Source: a virus. Taken from it: a stretch of DNA of 40,117 bases. The notes beneath the pieces were generated by a model. The model was not told where the DNA came from, did no database searches, and saw only the letters and a list, made by a program, of their open reading frames with translations. The stretch covers positions 1-40,117 of IMG/VR virus record IMGVR_UViG_3300031774_000050; one strand, given 5' to 3'. The translations under genes and the position numbers were made by a program. Positions 14,113-20,797 of the stretch are shown here, piece after piece; the stretch's first letter is position 1; every line of letters begins with the position of its first letter.

Positions 14113-14844
14113 ATGACTTTGCCTACAACGTCGAAATGGGTTAGGACCGATTTACTTCACCCGACCATGAAAGCACGTTTGCACGCTTTTCTAAACGAGG
14201 ATTCTCGTATCGCTGGCAAGGTCAAGATTGTTTCAGGCGTTAGATCTTACGCAGATCAGAAGCGCCTTTATGATGGTTGGGTACAAAGGAAAGCCGGTTT
14301 CAATCTCGCAGCTAATCCCGATCGAAAGTTCGGCAAATTGTTTCAAGGGTCTTGGCATATGCAGCAACCCTTTGACGGTTACGGACACGCTGTCGATTTA
14401 CGCATAACTGGCAGAGGTTTGTCGACCGTCGACGTTGCACGAATAGCGAAAGATTACGGAATCAAACAAACAGTTCTCAATCCTTTCGAATGGTGGCACT
14501 TTCAATGGCGAGACAGCAACGGAATTTTCCCAGCTCCTAACATGGGAGACGCTAAAACAGAAAAGCCGAAACAACAGAAGGCGAAGGTTGACCTCAAAGG
14601 AGTCGCTGCCGTCATTGCGAAACTAGGCGAACAAGTACAGCGTCAACCTTTGCGTAGAGGCAGTCGAAACTCAGCAGTCAAAGTGACACAACAACAACTC
14701 GCCAACAAAGGATTTCCTTGCGGCTACCCTGACGGAATCTTTGGAAGGAAAACAGCGTCTGCTGTTCGAAACTTTCAACGGTCGAAAGGATTAGTCGCTG
14801 ACGCAATAGTAGGACCAATGACATGGAAGGCATTAATGACATGA
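14113..14844 (+). CDS. Endolysin: VanY-like peptidase with peptidoglycan-binding domain
   Basis: 243 residues. The N-terminal 140 carry the D-Ala-D-Ala carboxypeptidase/L-Ala-D-Glu peptidase fold: VSGVRSYADQKRLYDGW, then HMQQPFDGYGHAVDLRI and FEWWHFQW, supplying the zinc-binding His, Asp and His. A basic linker follows, then a PG_binding_1 repeat (about 180-243: LRRGSRNSAVKVTQQQL..GYPDGIFGRKTASAVRNFQ). It would cut peptide cross-links of the host wall. I chose ATG 14113 over 14104 because the earlier ATG lies inside the -10 box. Its stop overlaps the holin start. Confidence 0.9.
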   Translation: MTLPTTSKWVRTDLLHPTMKARLHAFLNEDSRIAGKVKIVSGVRSYADQKRLYDGWVQRKAGFNLAANPDRKFGKLFQGSWHMQQPFDGYGHAVDLRITGRGLSTVDVARIAKDYGIKQTVLNPFEWWHFQWRDSNGIFPAPNMGDAKTEKPKQQKAKVDLKGVAAVIAKLGEQVQRQPLRRGSRNSAVKVTQQQLANKGFPCGYPDGIFGRKTASAVRNFQRSKGLVADAIVGPMTWKALMT

Positions 14845-15116
14845 GACTAAACAAAGATCAATTAATCGACATTCTCGAACGAGCAGTATTTACTTACGTC
14901 CAAACCTTTTTAGGTTTAATGACAGCATCGGGCATGGGAATCGACACAGGAGGCATCTCGACTTTGAAGATGGCTGCTTTGGGAGGCATACCTGCCGCCC
15001 TGTCTGTTATCAAAGGCGCAATTTGTGCGGGAGGTCCAATAGGTGACTCGACCGCCTCTGTGATGAAACAGAAACCAACGATCCTCGACGATGCAGAAGA
15101 ACAATTATACAACTAG
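14841..15116 (+). CDS. Holin
   Basis: 91 residues starting MRLNKDQLIDILERAVFTYVQTFLGLMTASG, with a first span at about 16-33 and a second at about 42-60 (LKMAALGGIPAALSVIKGAI), a Gly-rich hinge and a hydrophilic tail. This is the layout of the r1t/mycobacteriophage holin family. ATG overlaps the endolysin stop (ATGA). It would form membrane lesions that release the endolysin, which has no signal peptide. Confidence 0.82.
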   Translation: MRLNKDQLIDILERAVFTYVQTFLGLMTASGMGIDTGGISTLKMAALGGIPAALSVIKGAICAGGPIGDSTASVMKQKPTILDDAEEQLYN

Positions 15117-15123
15117 GAGCAAC

Positions 15124-15447
15124 ATGGCAGAAAACAATTTCCCACCTTTAAGCATTACTAATAATTCGAACGTCCACGCTGTTCGAACATTGCAAACTTT
15201 ACTTAATAATCACGGCGCTAATTTATACGCAGATGGTCGCTATGCAATAGGAACAGATCGAGCCGTTGCAGCTTTCCAACAATCGAAGAAACTCGATGTT
15301 GTCGGCTACGTCGACGAGAAAACATGGAAGGCATTATCGAAAGCGAAAGCATCGACAAAGAAGGCATCGACATCGACAAAGAAAGCCCCAGCTAAAAAGA
15401 AAGCTCCTGCAAAGAAAACAGCGGGAAAAGCCAAACCCAAGAAATAG
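15124..15447 (+). CDS. Peptidoglycan-binding protein with Lys/Ala-rich tail (zero-frame product)
   Basis: 107 residues: a PG_binding_1 domain (about 14-72: VHAVRTLQTLLNNHGANLYADG.., then TDRAVAAFQQSKKL and VDEKTWKAL) followed by a histone H1-like basic tail of KKA/PAKK repeats. AGGAG precedes the ATG by five bases. No signal peptide. The last codons contain the slippery heptamer G_GGA_AAA (15423-15429), after which the -1 frame continues into a WhiB domain, so part of the product is probably extended. Third gene of the lysis operon. Confidence 0.82.
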   Translation: MAENNFPPLSITNNSNVHAVRTLQTLLNNHGANLYADGRYAIGTDRAVAAFQQSKKLDVVGYVDEKTWKALSKAKASTKKASTSTKKAPAKKKAPAKKTAGKAKPKK

Positions 15448-15485
15448 ACGCTGATTGGTTTGCTAATGCGTCTTGCTTGGGTTTG
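15423..15485 (+). other. Predicted -1 ribosomal frameshift site (second in the genome)
   Basis: The heptamer GGGAAAA (15423-15429) lies in frame as G_GGA_AAA, identical to the site in the tail chaperone gene. Two bases later a perfect ten-base stem begins: CAAACCCAAG (15432-15441) with CTTGGGTTTG (15476-15485); the zero-frame stop (15445-15447) lies in the 34-base loop. A -1 slip gives a 179-residue protein ending in the complete WhiB domain. Confidence 0.6.
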
Positions 15486-15662
15486 CCAACACAATGGTTT
15501 TTCCCGAATAACAAATTGAAGAATCCTCCTGTCAATGTTTCGACAATTTGCAAAGGTTGTCTTGTTCAACAGCAATGCCTCGATTATTCAATTGCCAACA
15601 GCATCGAGTTTGGGATATGGGGAGGACTTCGAGAGAGTCATCGTCGTCGATTGATAAATTAA
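15429..15662 (+). CDS. WhiB-family Fe-S domain, probably reached by frameshift
   Basis: The frame encodes DADWFANASC-LGLPTQWFFP, then ICKGCLVQQQCLDYSI, then FGIWGGLRESHRRRLIN: all four cluster-binding cysteines, the W before the first Cys and the G[VI]WGG turn of WhiB proteins, ending with the usual basic tail. WhiB proteins bind a 4Fe-4S cluster and the housekeeping sigma factor. The frame opens at 15396 with no ATG, GTG or TTG before the first conserved Cys (the first TTG, 15477, follows it), so translation must enter by the -1 slip at 15429 or from a non-standard start such as ATA 15444. The domain itself is certain; the way it is expressed is inference. Confidence 0.85.
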   Translation, partial: SQTQEIDADWFANASCLGLPTQWFFPNNKLKNPPVNVSTICKGCLVQQQCLDYSIANSIEFGIWGGLRESHRRRLIN

Positions 15663-15692
15663 GACGGTACAAATACCTCAATGAACTTTAAT

Positions 15693-15720
15693 TAATCGCA
15701 GAGAATCGATCTCTGGGCGC
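15693..15720 (+). promoter_or_regulatory. ATCGATCTCTG element (site D)
   Basis: Near-identical inverted copy of site C, with the core CAGAGA-N5-TCTCTG, between the convergent WhiB frame and the small gene ending at 15727. GGTACAAAT lies 40 bases before TCGATC, where site C has GGTATAAAT at the same distance. Confidence 0.75.
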
Positions 15721-15726
15721 TCTAAT

Positions 15727-15906
15727 TTAATACAAATGAACGATTCTCCAGCAATGATCGATTTCGCCGTCGGCATCGTCGACTTGTTCTTCCCAGTCGG
15801 GAATGTCGACATGGTGAACTCCTTCGTGAATTTGGCAATAGTCAGGACTGCAATACTTCTTCTGCTGTCCATACTTCAACCATTGCTCAAATGTCATGCC
15901 TCCCAT
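15727..15906 (-). CDS. Small actinophage-type Cys/His protein, 59 aa
   Basis: Starts MGGMTFEQWLKYGQQKKYCS at 15906 in a TAATG joint with the upstream stop, and ends IDHCWRIVHLY. The pattern WL..G...YCSPDYCQIHEG.......EE......D.C.R.V.LY is one I associate with small early proteins common in actinobacteriophages; the three Cys and nearby His may bind zinc. Function unknown. Last gene of the long early operon. Confidence 0.7.
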   Translation of the reverse strand: MGGMTFEQWLKYGQQKKYCSPDYCQIHEGVHHVDIPDWEEQVDDADGEIDHCWRIVHLY

Positions 15907-16133
15907 TATTGTTCAGTCTTTGCTTTTCTGATTTCCATGTAAACGACTTGCTTGCTGACGTTGCACATCTTCGCTAGCTCGTCTTGAGTAAACATCTTGC
16001 TCGACCATAATCGAAACCATGCCTGCCGACGTTGTTTCGCTCGTTCAGTTATGCCTTTCTCGAGCGACCTCATTTCATTGGTCAAGTCAATAGCGACTTT
16101 TATTTCACTGCTAGTCATCGTTGTTCCGCTCAT
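15906..16133 (-). CDS. Helix-turn-helix protein, 75 aa
   Basis: The C-terminal half (FTQDELAKMCNVSKQVVYMEIRKA) is a clear helix-turn-helix, with a helical N-terminal part (LEKGITERAKQRRQAWFRLW). GAAAGGAAAT precedes ATG 16133. It overlaps the upstream resolvase-like gene by 23 bases. Likely a small DNA-binding regulator; it is one of the candidates for reading the palindromic operators in this genome. Confidence 0.75.
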   Translation of the reverse strand: MSGTTMTSSEIKVAIDLTNEMRSLEKGITERAKQRRQAWFRLWSSKMFTQDELAKMCNVSKQVVYMEIRKAKTEQ

Positions 16134-16515
16134 CGGATTTCCTTTCTTTGTTAATTACTAATCGTAGTGCCTCATAGTTCGATATTTGCGGTGACCAAAA
16201 ACTAATCTTCTTTATATAAACACCTGAGTCATCTTCGATGACATTGGCATCGACCAAGCCATCAATTGCCGCTTTCGCTGCGGGATAACACGCCGCAGGG
16301 TCAGCAATAGATGATCGTGTCTTTGTAAACGGCACGACATCAATCGACACATAATCCAATCGAGGCACTTTCTGTGCCAATGCAAGCCAAGCAAATCGCT
16401 CTCGACACTCTCGAACTATCGATGCTCGCTTATGATAATGCCATCTCCGTTCGGAATTCATTGTCCACGGTCGAACATTGTCCTCAAGTACCCATCGTTC
16501 TTCGACTTGCTTCAT
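16111..16515 (-). CDS. RusA-like Holliday junction resolvase
   Basis: 134 residues. After a basic N terminus it shows IDVVPFTKTRSSIADPAACYPAAKAAIDGLVDANVIEDDSGVYI (read in two parts), the D-P-x-A..P..KA.IDGL.D..V..DD signature of RusA-type resolvases in the variant seen in actinophages, where the usual DxDN is DPAA. Acidic residues in this stretch bind metal in RusA. It would resolve branched DNA before packaging. ATGA overlap with the upstream gene. Confidence 0.75.
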   Translation of the reverse strand: MKQVEERWVLEDNVRPWTMNSERRWHYHKRASIVRECRERFAWLALAQKVPRLDYVSIDVVPFTKTRSSIADPAACYPAAKAAIDGLVDANVIEDDSGVYIKKISFWSPQISNYEALRLVINKERKSDERNNDD

Positions 16516-16823
16516 GCGACTTCTTCTGCTCGCTCGTATCCTGTGATCTCATACCAATTTTTCCAAATTAAAGCAGGGTGCTGTCCTAACGCAATAGCGA
16601 ATTTGTCGGCTGTAAATAAAGTGATGTACTCCTTGCGCACAATCCTTTGCCACACATCTCGAGTCGCCCCAATACTCATTCCTTTTTCTTCGTAACTTGC
16701 ATCTGGCATTGCTTTCGAAACGTAATCGATTAAAGGCGCAGTCGGCACGACACGTTTCCCATTACCTATCACTTGCACTCCCAATGTCGCCACCCTCCTC
16801 CTGTCGCTCGATACAACAGCCAA
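16512..16823 (-). CDS. Helix-turn-helix DNA-binding protein
   Basis: 103 residues ending in ATRDVWQRIVRKEYITLFTADKFAIALGQHPALIWKNWYEI, the XRE-like pattern seen in actinophage regulators, where a DNA-contacting helix is followed by AD..A.ALG.HP..LW..W. The gene overlaps the secreted lysozyme-like gene by 55 bases at its start, so its expression may depend on that gene's translation. A repressor or Cro-like role is plausible. Confidence 0.7.
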   Translation of the reverse strand: MAVVSSDRRRVATLGVQVIGNGKRVVPTAPLIDYVSKAMPDASYEEKGMSIGATRDVWQRIVRKEYITLFTADKFAIALGQHPALIWKNWYEITGYERAEEVA

Positions 16824-17431
16824 GCAGAAGTATAAATGTTTGCCGTAGGGTCGAAAGGTGATGCTCCTTCGAAACCTGCACGATCAGCTCTTGGTCCCCA
16901 GAAACGTTCTAAGTGTTGCATCAATCCCGACGCACCACTCGAGGCGTTATAGGCATCAGGTAATCCTCGACTCTCGCATTGCATGACACGCAGAAATCTA
17001 TTTACGTCGCTCGACGGTCCTCCCATTGCGTCGATAGCGTCGACAACAATCGGTCGCCACCTTTCGACATCATCGATGAATGTTTGGCTTGGGAATGAGT
17101 CATAGAAAAGTTCGATGCTGATATTTCTTTCTTGTGCCGCTTTATGATGTTCGATGAATGTGGCGGGACCGTAGATGCCGTCTCGAGGTTCAATTGAAAG
17201 CCAATACTGTAACCACTCGACATTATGCGAATCCTCATACCACTCATACTCGTATTCGAGTGTCCATCGATCAAACGAGCGCCAATCGATGATCGAGACG
17301 TTCCGGTGATCGGCATGAGCAGTCGTCGACAGCAATAGGATAATTATTGCCGGTAGGATTATGTGCCTCAACGTCGATTTAATACAAGAGCGACCTTCTC
17401 TGATCGATCTAAATGTGTAGTTATTCCCCAT
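16769..17431 (-). CDS. Secreted or membrane-anchored lysozyme-like protein with PG-binding motif
   Basis: 220 residues: N-terminal hydrophobic segment (about 21-37, LRHIILPAIIILLLSTTAHA) with a likely signal cleavage after AHA; a short PG_binding_1-like unit (LQYWLSIEPRDGIYGPATFIE); then a transglycosylase domain with the catalytic Glu in MQCESRG, and SSGASGLMQHLERFW plus NIYTSAWLLYRATGGGWRHWEC, as in SLT or Rpf-like lysozymes. It is translated from an ATG overlapping the preceding stop by eleven bases. Unlike the endolysin it carries its own export signal and lies in the early operon, so it may act on the wall before lysis, or in superinfection control. Confidence 0.8.
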   Translation of the reverse strand: MGNNYTFRSIREGRSCIKSTLRHIILPAIIILLLSTTAHADHRNVSIIDWRSFDRWTLEYEYEWYEDSHNVEWLQYWLSIEPRDGIYGPATFIEHHKAAQERNISIELFYDSFPSQTFIDDVERWRPIVVDAIDAMGGPSSDVNRFLRVMQCESRGLPDAYNASSGASGLMQHLERFWGPRADRAGFEGASPFDPTANIYTSAWLLYRATGGGWRHWECK

Positions 17432-17921
17432 TTGGTTTATCAACCCAACCAACTCCTTTAATGAACACATCGCCTTCTTTTGTAATTTTTACTGCTTCTT
17501 CTTGTTTATTTATATTGCTTTTATTTAATGGGACCACCTGTGCGTTACCCCTAGCCCCCATCTTGTCGTTACCCTTCTGAGGGTTAGGGGTATCCGTTTC
17601 GTTACCCTCCACCATAGTAGTTCCTTTAGGCGCTATGAGGATGTACAGCGAACTCGTTTCTCGACCTTTGTCGAAACGCCTTTCTCGTTTAATCAATCCC
17701 TTCTCCTCAAGTTCACGCTTTGCAGCTTGGCAAGTATTCAATGCTGTTCCTTCGGGCATACGATCAAGAATCGATTTGTTGCTCGGGAAACATTTATCCT
17801 CGTCGTAGCAGAAAGAAGCTAATGCAATCCATAGGCGTAACGCACTTGGTGAGATGTTTGCTGTGAGTATCGAGCGTGGGATCACAACGTAATCCTTCGC
17901 CCTCCATCTTTCTTTCTTCAT
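17421..17921 (-). CDS. Winged-helix replication-type protein
   Basis: 166 residues. The first 95 (VVIPRSILTANISPSALRLWIALASFC, then CFPSNKSILDRM and CQAAKRELEEKGLIKRERR) match the winged-helix domain of phage replication initiators and plasmid RepA/DnaD-like proteins. The rest is polar and low in complexity until FIKGVGWVDKP. CGAAAGGAAAT precedes ATG 17921. With no polymerase or helicase gene in the genome, this protein is the best candidate for recruiting the host replisome. Confidence 0.75.
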   Translation of the reverse strand: MKKERWRAKDYVVIPRSILTANISPSALRLWIALASFCYDEDKCFPSNKSILDRMPEGTALNTCQAAKRELEEKGLIKRERRFDKGRETSSLYILIAPKGTTMVEGNETDTPNPQKGNDKMGARGNAQVVPLNKSNINKQEEAVKITKEGDVFIKGVGWVDKPNGE

Positions 17922-17945
17922 ATCATTTCCTTTCGTGTCGAAAGC

Positions 17946-18031
17946 GAGTCGAGTGAGGAAGTCCTGCTTTCCTGTAGGGCTTTAACCTCTCAGTCGTGTA
18001 CTTATGGTCGCCTTAGCGCCCCACTCGACTC
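17946..18031. ncRNA. Structured intergenic element with a ten-base closing stem
   Basis: GAGTCGAGTG (17946-17955) and CACTCGACTC (18022-18031) are perfect complements and enclose two hairpins: AAGTCCT-N10-AGGGCTT, and GGTCGC-CTTA-GCGCC with one bulge. The first pairs better as a plus-strand RNA (a G-U instead of an A-C), that is, antisense to the flanking genes; on the minus strand it would lie between two cotranscribed genes. It has no T arm and is not a tRNA. May be a small RNA, a leader or a processing site. Confidence 0.45.
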
Positions 18032-18037
18032 ACGAAC

Positions 18038-18739
18038 TTAGAACGGTTGTTGCATTTCGTTCTCGTTGTCGTCGATTGTAGTCAGGTCTTCATTTGTTGC
18101 CTCAACTTGATCGATAATTAAATGGATTTCTTCGACTTGGTTATCATTCAAGTTCTCGAGTTTCGGAAATTGTTTGTCTTTCCATAAACCTTTGACCATT
18201 TCTCGCTGTCCTACTTTCATTACGTTTATTCTTTGCAACAGCTTTGTCTGGTCATCTTTCGATGCTGTCATTGTTCGACGATCCACTTCTTCCGCCGACA
18301 CATCTCCCATGCCAAACAAATCAGCACACGCTCGATTCTTCGCTCTCGTCTCTGCCGTCGCTGGTATGTCGTGTTCAGCTTTGCGTCCTGCGTTTCGTTC
18401 TTTGACTGCGCACGCTCCCCAACCGTCCGAGAATCGACCATTAGGGGCTGTTGCACGAACAACGAAATCCGCCGACAACAATTCTCCTTCCTCGTTGCGT
18501 GTAAACGTTCGGTCGATAATTTCGAAACTCACGCCATAGGACACAGCGAGTTTCCTCATGCCTGAACGCTTCACAAACTTCTTGCCTGATATTGTTTGGA
18601 AGTCGTTGTCGTCGAGAAGGTCGACACATAACTGCTGATACGCCGCCATGTTCTCGACCAATTCAGATGTCGATCCCGCAGGTTTAACAATTGCGGTCGA
18701 CAGTTGCTCTAACTCTCTACTATTGTGGTCACTTTCCAT
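18038..18739 (-). CDS. Single-strand annealing/recombination protein, Rad52-DdrA-like
   Basis: 233 residues. The core (about 50-150) reads ISGKKFVKRSGMRKLAVSYGVSFEII, then ATAPNGRFSDGWGACAVKER, then DIPATAETRAKNRACADLFGMGDVSAEE. This pattern, with the A.TRA.NRA..DL.G.G.VSAEE motif, is typical of Rad52/DdrA or Erf-like proteins in actinophages and some archaeal viruses, which anneal single-stranded DNA. The rest is acidic and probably flexible. In this operon it would work with the RusA-like resolvase in recombination-dependent replication. Confidence 0.75.
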   Translation of the reverse strand: MESDHNSRELEQLSTAIVKPAGSTSELVENMAAYQQLCVDLLDDNDFQTISGKKFVKRSGMRKLAVSYGVSFEIIDRTFTRNEEGELLSADFVVRATAPNGRFSDGWGACAVKERNAGRKAEHDIPATAETRAKNRACADLFGMGDVSAEEVDRRTMTASKDDQTKLLQRINVMKVGQREMVKGLWKDKQFPKLENLNDNQVEEIHLIIDQVEATNEDLTTIDDNENEMQQPF

Positions 18740-18987
18740 TTCATAACTCCTTTAGTTAATTTTTGTTGATAATGTTTTTTATTTAGCCACCCTGTCGAAT
18801 ATCCCAAACGTTCAAACATCGAAGCAATCGACAATTTGAGTTCCTTCGAAAGGCAGTAATGTTCTTCTCGACTACAGTCGCCGGTCATGTCGTCATACAT
18901 TCCCAAGTCGCCTAACACACAGTCGAGATCGTTGATGTCGTCGAAAGGCAAAGTAATCGTGATTTCTACCCATTTACCGGCAGTCAT
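18709..18987 (-). CDS. Unknown protein, 92 aa
   Basis: Starts MTAGKWVEITITLPFDDIND at ATG 18987, where AAGGA lies seven bases upstream; a GTG at 19014 is further out, inside the regulatory element. Contains short acidic and basic stretches and a Tyr/Lys-rich end (WLNKKHYQQKLTKGVMKWK). It overlaps the annealing protein gene by 31 bases and is its likely translational partner. No domain recognised. Confidence 0.65.
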   Translation of the reverse strand: MTAGKWVEITITLPFDDINDLDCVLGDLGMYDDMTGDCSREEHYCLSKELKLSIASMFERLGYSTGWLNKKHYQQKLTKGVMKWKVTTIVES

Positions 18988-19008
18988 ATCGAAATCCTTG
19001 ACTTTATA

Positions 19009-19063
19009 CCCCACAGAGATCGAGTATCTGACGTTCCTACGACCCTTCTGGTATAAATGGACC
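19009..19063 (-). promoter_or_regulatory. Long form of the ATCGATCTCTG element (site E)
   Basis: Minus-strand copy of site A: GGTCCATTTATACC (19050-19063), 26 bases, TCGATCTCTGTGGGG (19009-19023). It sits in the gap between genes starting at 18987 and ending at 19081. TATAAA follows within six bases and may be the -10 of a promoter for gene 18987. Confidence 0.7.
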
Positions 19064-19080
19064 TGCTAAAATAACGCACC

Positions 19081-19368
19081 TTAAACGCCTTCTGCTTCGG
19101 GCTGAGTTATTTCCTCATCGGTCGATTCTCGGTCGACATAGGCATCATCGACATCACTTGCTGCTTTAGACAAAGTGTGCAATAACTCAAATATCGCCTC
19201 TCCTCGAGCGGGTTCTTCTTCCCCGCCTGTGTTGCACATTAACTTAATCGTAAAGTTCGGTCCGACTAATTCGATCTTGTCGAATGACGAGAAGGCAACA
19301 ATTCGAACTTTCAATTCTGAGGAATCGAAATCCAACCATTGTTCATAAAGGTTTCTATTTGTGGTCAC
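19081..19368 (-). CDS. Unknown acidic protein, 95 aa
   Basis: Starts with GTG 19368 after a strong AAAAGGAGATTAAC site. Sequence MTTNRNLYEQWLDFDSSELK, a beta-rich middle (FTIKLMCNTGG), then a helical and strongly acidic end. No family recognised. Confidence 0.65.
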   Translation of the reverse strand: MTTNRNLYEQWLDFDSSELKVRIVAFSSFDKIELVGPNFTIKLMCNTGGEEEPARGEAIFELLHTLSKAASDVDDAYVDRESTDEEITQPEAEGV

Positions 19369-19383
19369 GTTAATCTCCTTTTG

Positions 19384-19767
19384 TTAATTGTATTTACTAG
19401 GTGTGACATTTATTGAGAAGGCATTGTCGATAGACGACCAGATTCGGTAATACGCTTGCCGACGTTGGTTCGGAAGTTTCATCATCTTTGTTTCGATGGG
19501 TACAGCGAACTCATCACGCAATTGTCTTGCTCGTCGAGGACCATCGCCTCCGTTCAACACATCACGCAATTGGTCACCGCTTGTCCATTGACCTAACGCT
19601 TTTGCTTGTAACAAATAATCATGAACCTTTCGACACGCATTGCTCAAGTCAGACAATGACCGAGCGGCTTCATGCTCGACACCTGTCGACCGAGCAACAC
19701 CTGTCCTTGCTCGTTGCTCATTCGACAACTTCTTAAATGGTCGTTGACACGTTGGACACTTCTGCAT
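19384..19767 (-). CDS. Zinc-ribbon and winged-helix DNA-binding protein
   Basis: 127 residues. CPTCQRPF at the N terminus is a CxxC knuckle; no second CxxC follows, so a complete ribbon is doubtful. The remainder has a winged-helix-like pattern (WTSGDQLRDVLNGGDGPRRARQLRDEFAVPIE and QRRQAYYRIW), common in actinophage early proteins. ATG 19767 is supported by GGAAGGAG; TTG 19773 lies just upstream. Overlaps its upstream gene by 35 bases. Confidence 0.68.
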   Translation of the reverse strand: MQKCPTCQRPFKKLSNEQRARTGVARSTGVEHEAARSLSDLSNACRKVHDYLLQAKALGQWTSGDQLRDVLNGGDGPRRARQLRDEFAVPIETKMMKLPNQRRQAYYRIWSSIDNAFSINVTPSKYN

Positions 19768-20035
19768 GTTCAACAGCTCCTTCCGGTACTTCGGCGCTTT
19801 CGATCGCTTCGTAATCGATGACTATGTTTGTGTATTCATGCCACTCGCCTTTATATCGATTCTTGGCTATGTCGAGAGCGTCTTGTGAATCAATGTCGCC
19901 GTCGTTAATTATCACAGCGGTATAGACAGCATCGACTTCATGCCTTCGATATGGAAACACATCATGCGCCTCCTCTGTCACGTTGTAGAACATCACTATC
20001 CAATGTCCTTGAATGTTGTTGCTTGTTGTCATCAT
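19733..20035 (-). CDS. Unknown acidic protein, 100 aa
   Basis: Starts MMTTSNNIQGHWIVMFYNVT at 20035 after CAGGAGGTTAA; the second ATG (20032) is equally possible. Contains GDIDSQDALDIAKNRYKGEWHEY and a Glu/Val-rich tail. No domain recognised. Fits the run of overlapping small early genes. Confidence 0.66.
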   Translation of the reverse strand: MMTTSNNIQGHWIVMFYNVTEEAHDVFPYRRHEVDAVYTAVIINDGDIDSQDALDIAKNRYKGEWHEYTNIVIDYEAIESAEVPEGAVEHAEVSNVSTTI

Positions 20036-20448
20036 TTAACCTCCTGTTGGTCATATGTATTGATGAACTCTTGAACGGTATAGGTCTTACCGTTTCGTGT
20101 TATGCGCATCCGGTCGACATTATCCTGCTCCCAAATCGATTCTTTAGGAGAGGTTGCTTTCGACTCAACCCATGACACATAAAGTTTGTGGTTGTAAGAA
20201 TCATGATCTTGCTCCATTTGACTAATCCCGAAACCTGTCGTTCCGTCGATGTCGTCTTTAAGCATCTTTCTCATAATGATCGCCGTAAAGTAAGCAGGGT
20301 CTTGTCGTCGATGTCCTGCCGCTACGCAAGCGTCGACCAATACCTGATCGAGATGTTGACCATGCCAATGACTGTAAAGGGTCAAAGGATTAGCGTCCAT
20401 GTACCCATAGCAATCTTCTTGAATAACTATACTGTTTCTATCTCCCAT
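20032..20448 (-). CDS. Unknown protein, 138 aa, similar in style to phage-specific early proteins
   Basis: Starts MGDRNSIVIQEDCYGYMDAN at 20448 after GGGAGG eight bases upstream. Shows LTLYSHWHGQHLDQVLVDAC and AYFTAIIMRKMLKDDIDGTTGFGIS, a layout found in small actinophage proteins of unknown role; the aromatic strand YTVQEFINTY closes it. Overlaps both neighbouring genes. Confidence 0.68.
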   Translation of the reverse strand: MGDRNSIVIQEDCYGYMDANPLTLYSHWHGQHLDQVLVDACVAAGHRRQDPAYFTAIIMRKMLKDDIDGTTGFGISQMEQDHDSYNHKLYVSWVESKATSPKESIWEQDNVDRMRITRNGKTYTVQEFINTYDQQEVK

Positions 20449-20764
20449 GAATTGATGCCTCCCATTCTTGTTCCATGATTGATGCTTGTTTAAACAATCG
20501 AACAGCCGGTGAATCCTCGCCAGCCATAATTGCCCAACAAATGTCTTTCTGGTTTGCGGCTTCATAAATAAACTGCCAAGCAAGTTTGTTCATGTCGGCG
20601 CTGTAACCTTTAGGAAACCCATCCCAGTCCCGAATGCTTCGAACGGTGTTTGCTTCGTCGAAGAATTTGAAACGTCGTAGGTGACCTTCGAGAGTCCATG
20701 CCTTATGTCGACAATGACTCATCGAGATTATCCTTTCGGTATTTTCTGTTTGTATTTCGCTCAT
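20438..20764 (-). CDS. Unknown helical protein, 108 aa
   Basis: Starts MSEIQTENTERIISMSHCRHKAW at 20764 after GAAAGGAAAT. Contains aromatic and charged stretches (HLRRFKFFDEANTVRSIRDW and LAWQFIYEAANQKDICWAIMAGED). It overlaps the following gene by eleven bases. No family recognised. Second gene after the metallopeptidase in the early operon. Confidence 0.66.
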   Translation of the reverse strand: MSEIQTENTERIISMSHCRHKAWTLEGHLRRFKFFDEANTVRSIRDWDGFPKGYSADMNKLAWQFIYEAANQKDICWAIMAGEDSPAVRLFKQASIMEQEWEASIHGR

Positions 20765-20797
20765 ATCATTTCCTTTCATTGTTGTTGTTAAGCGATC

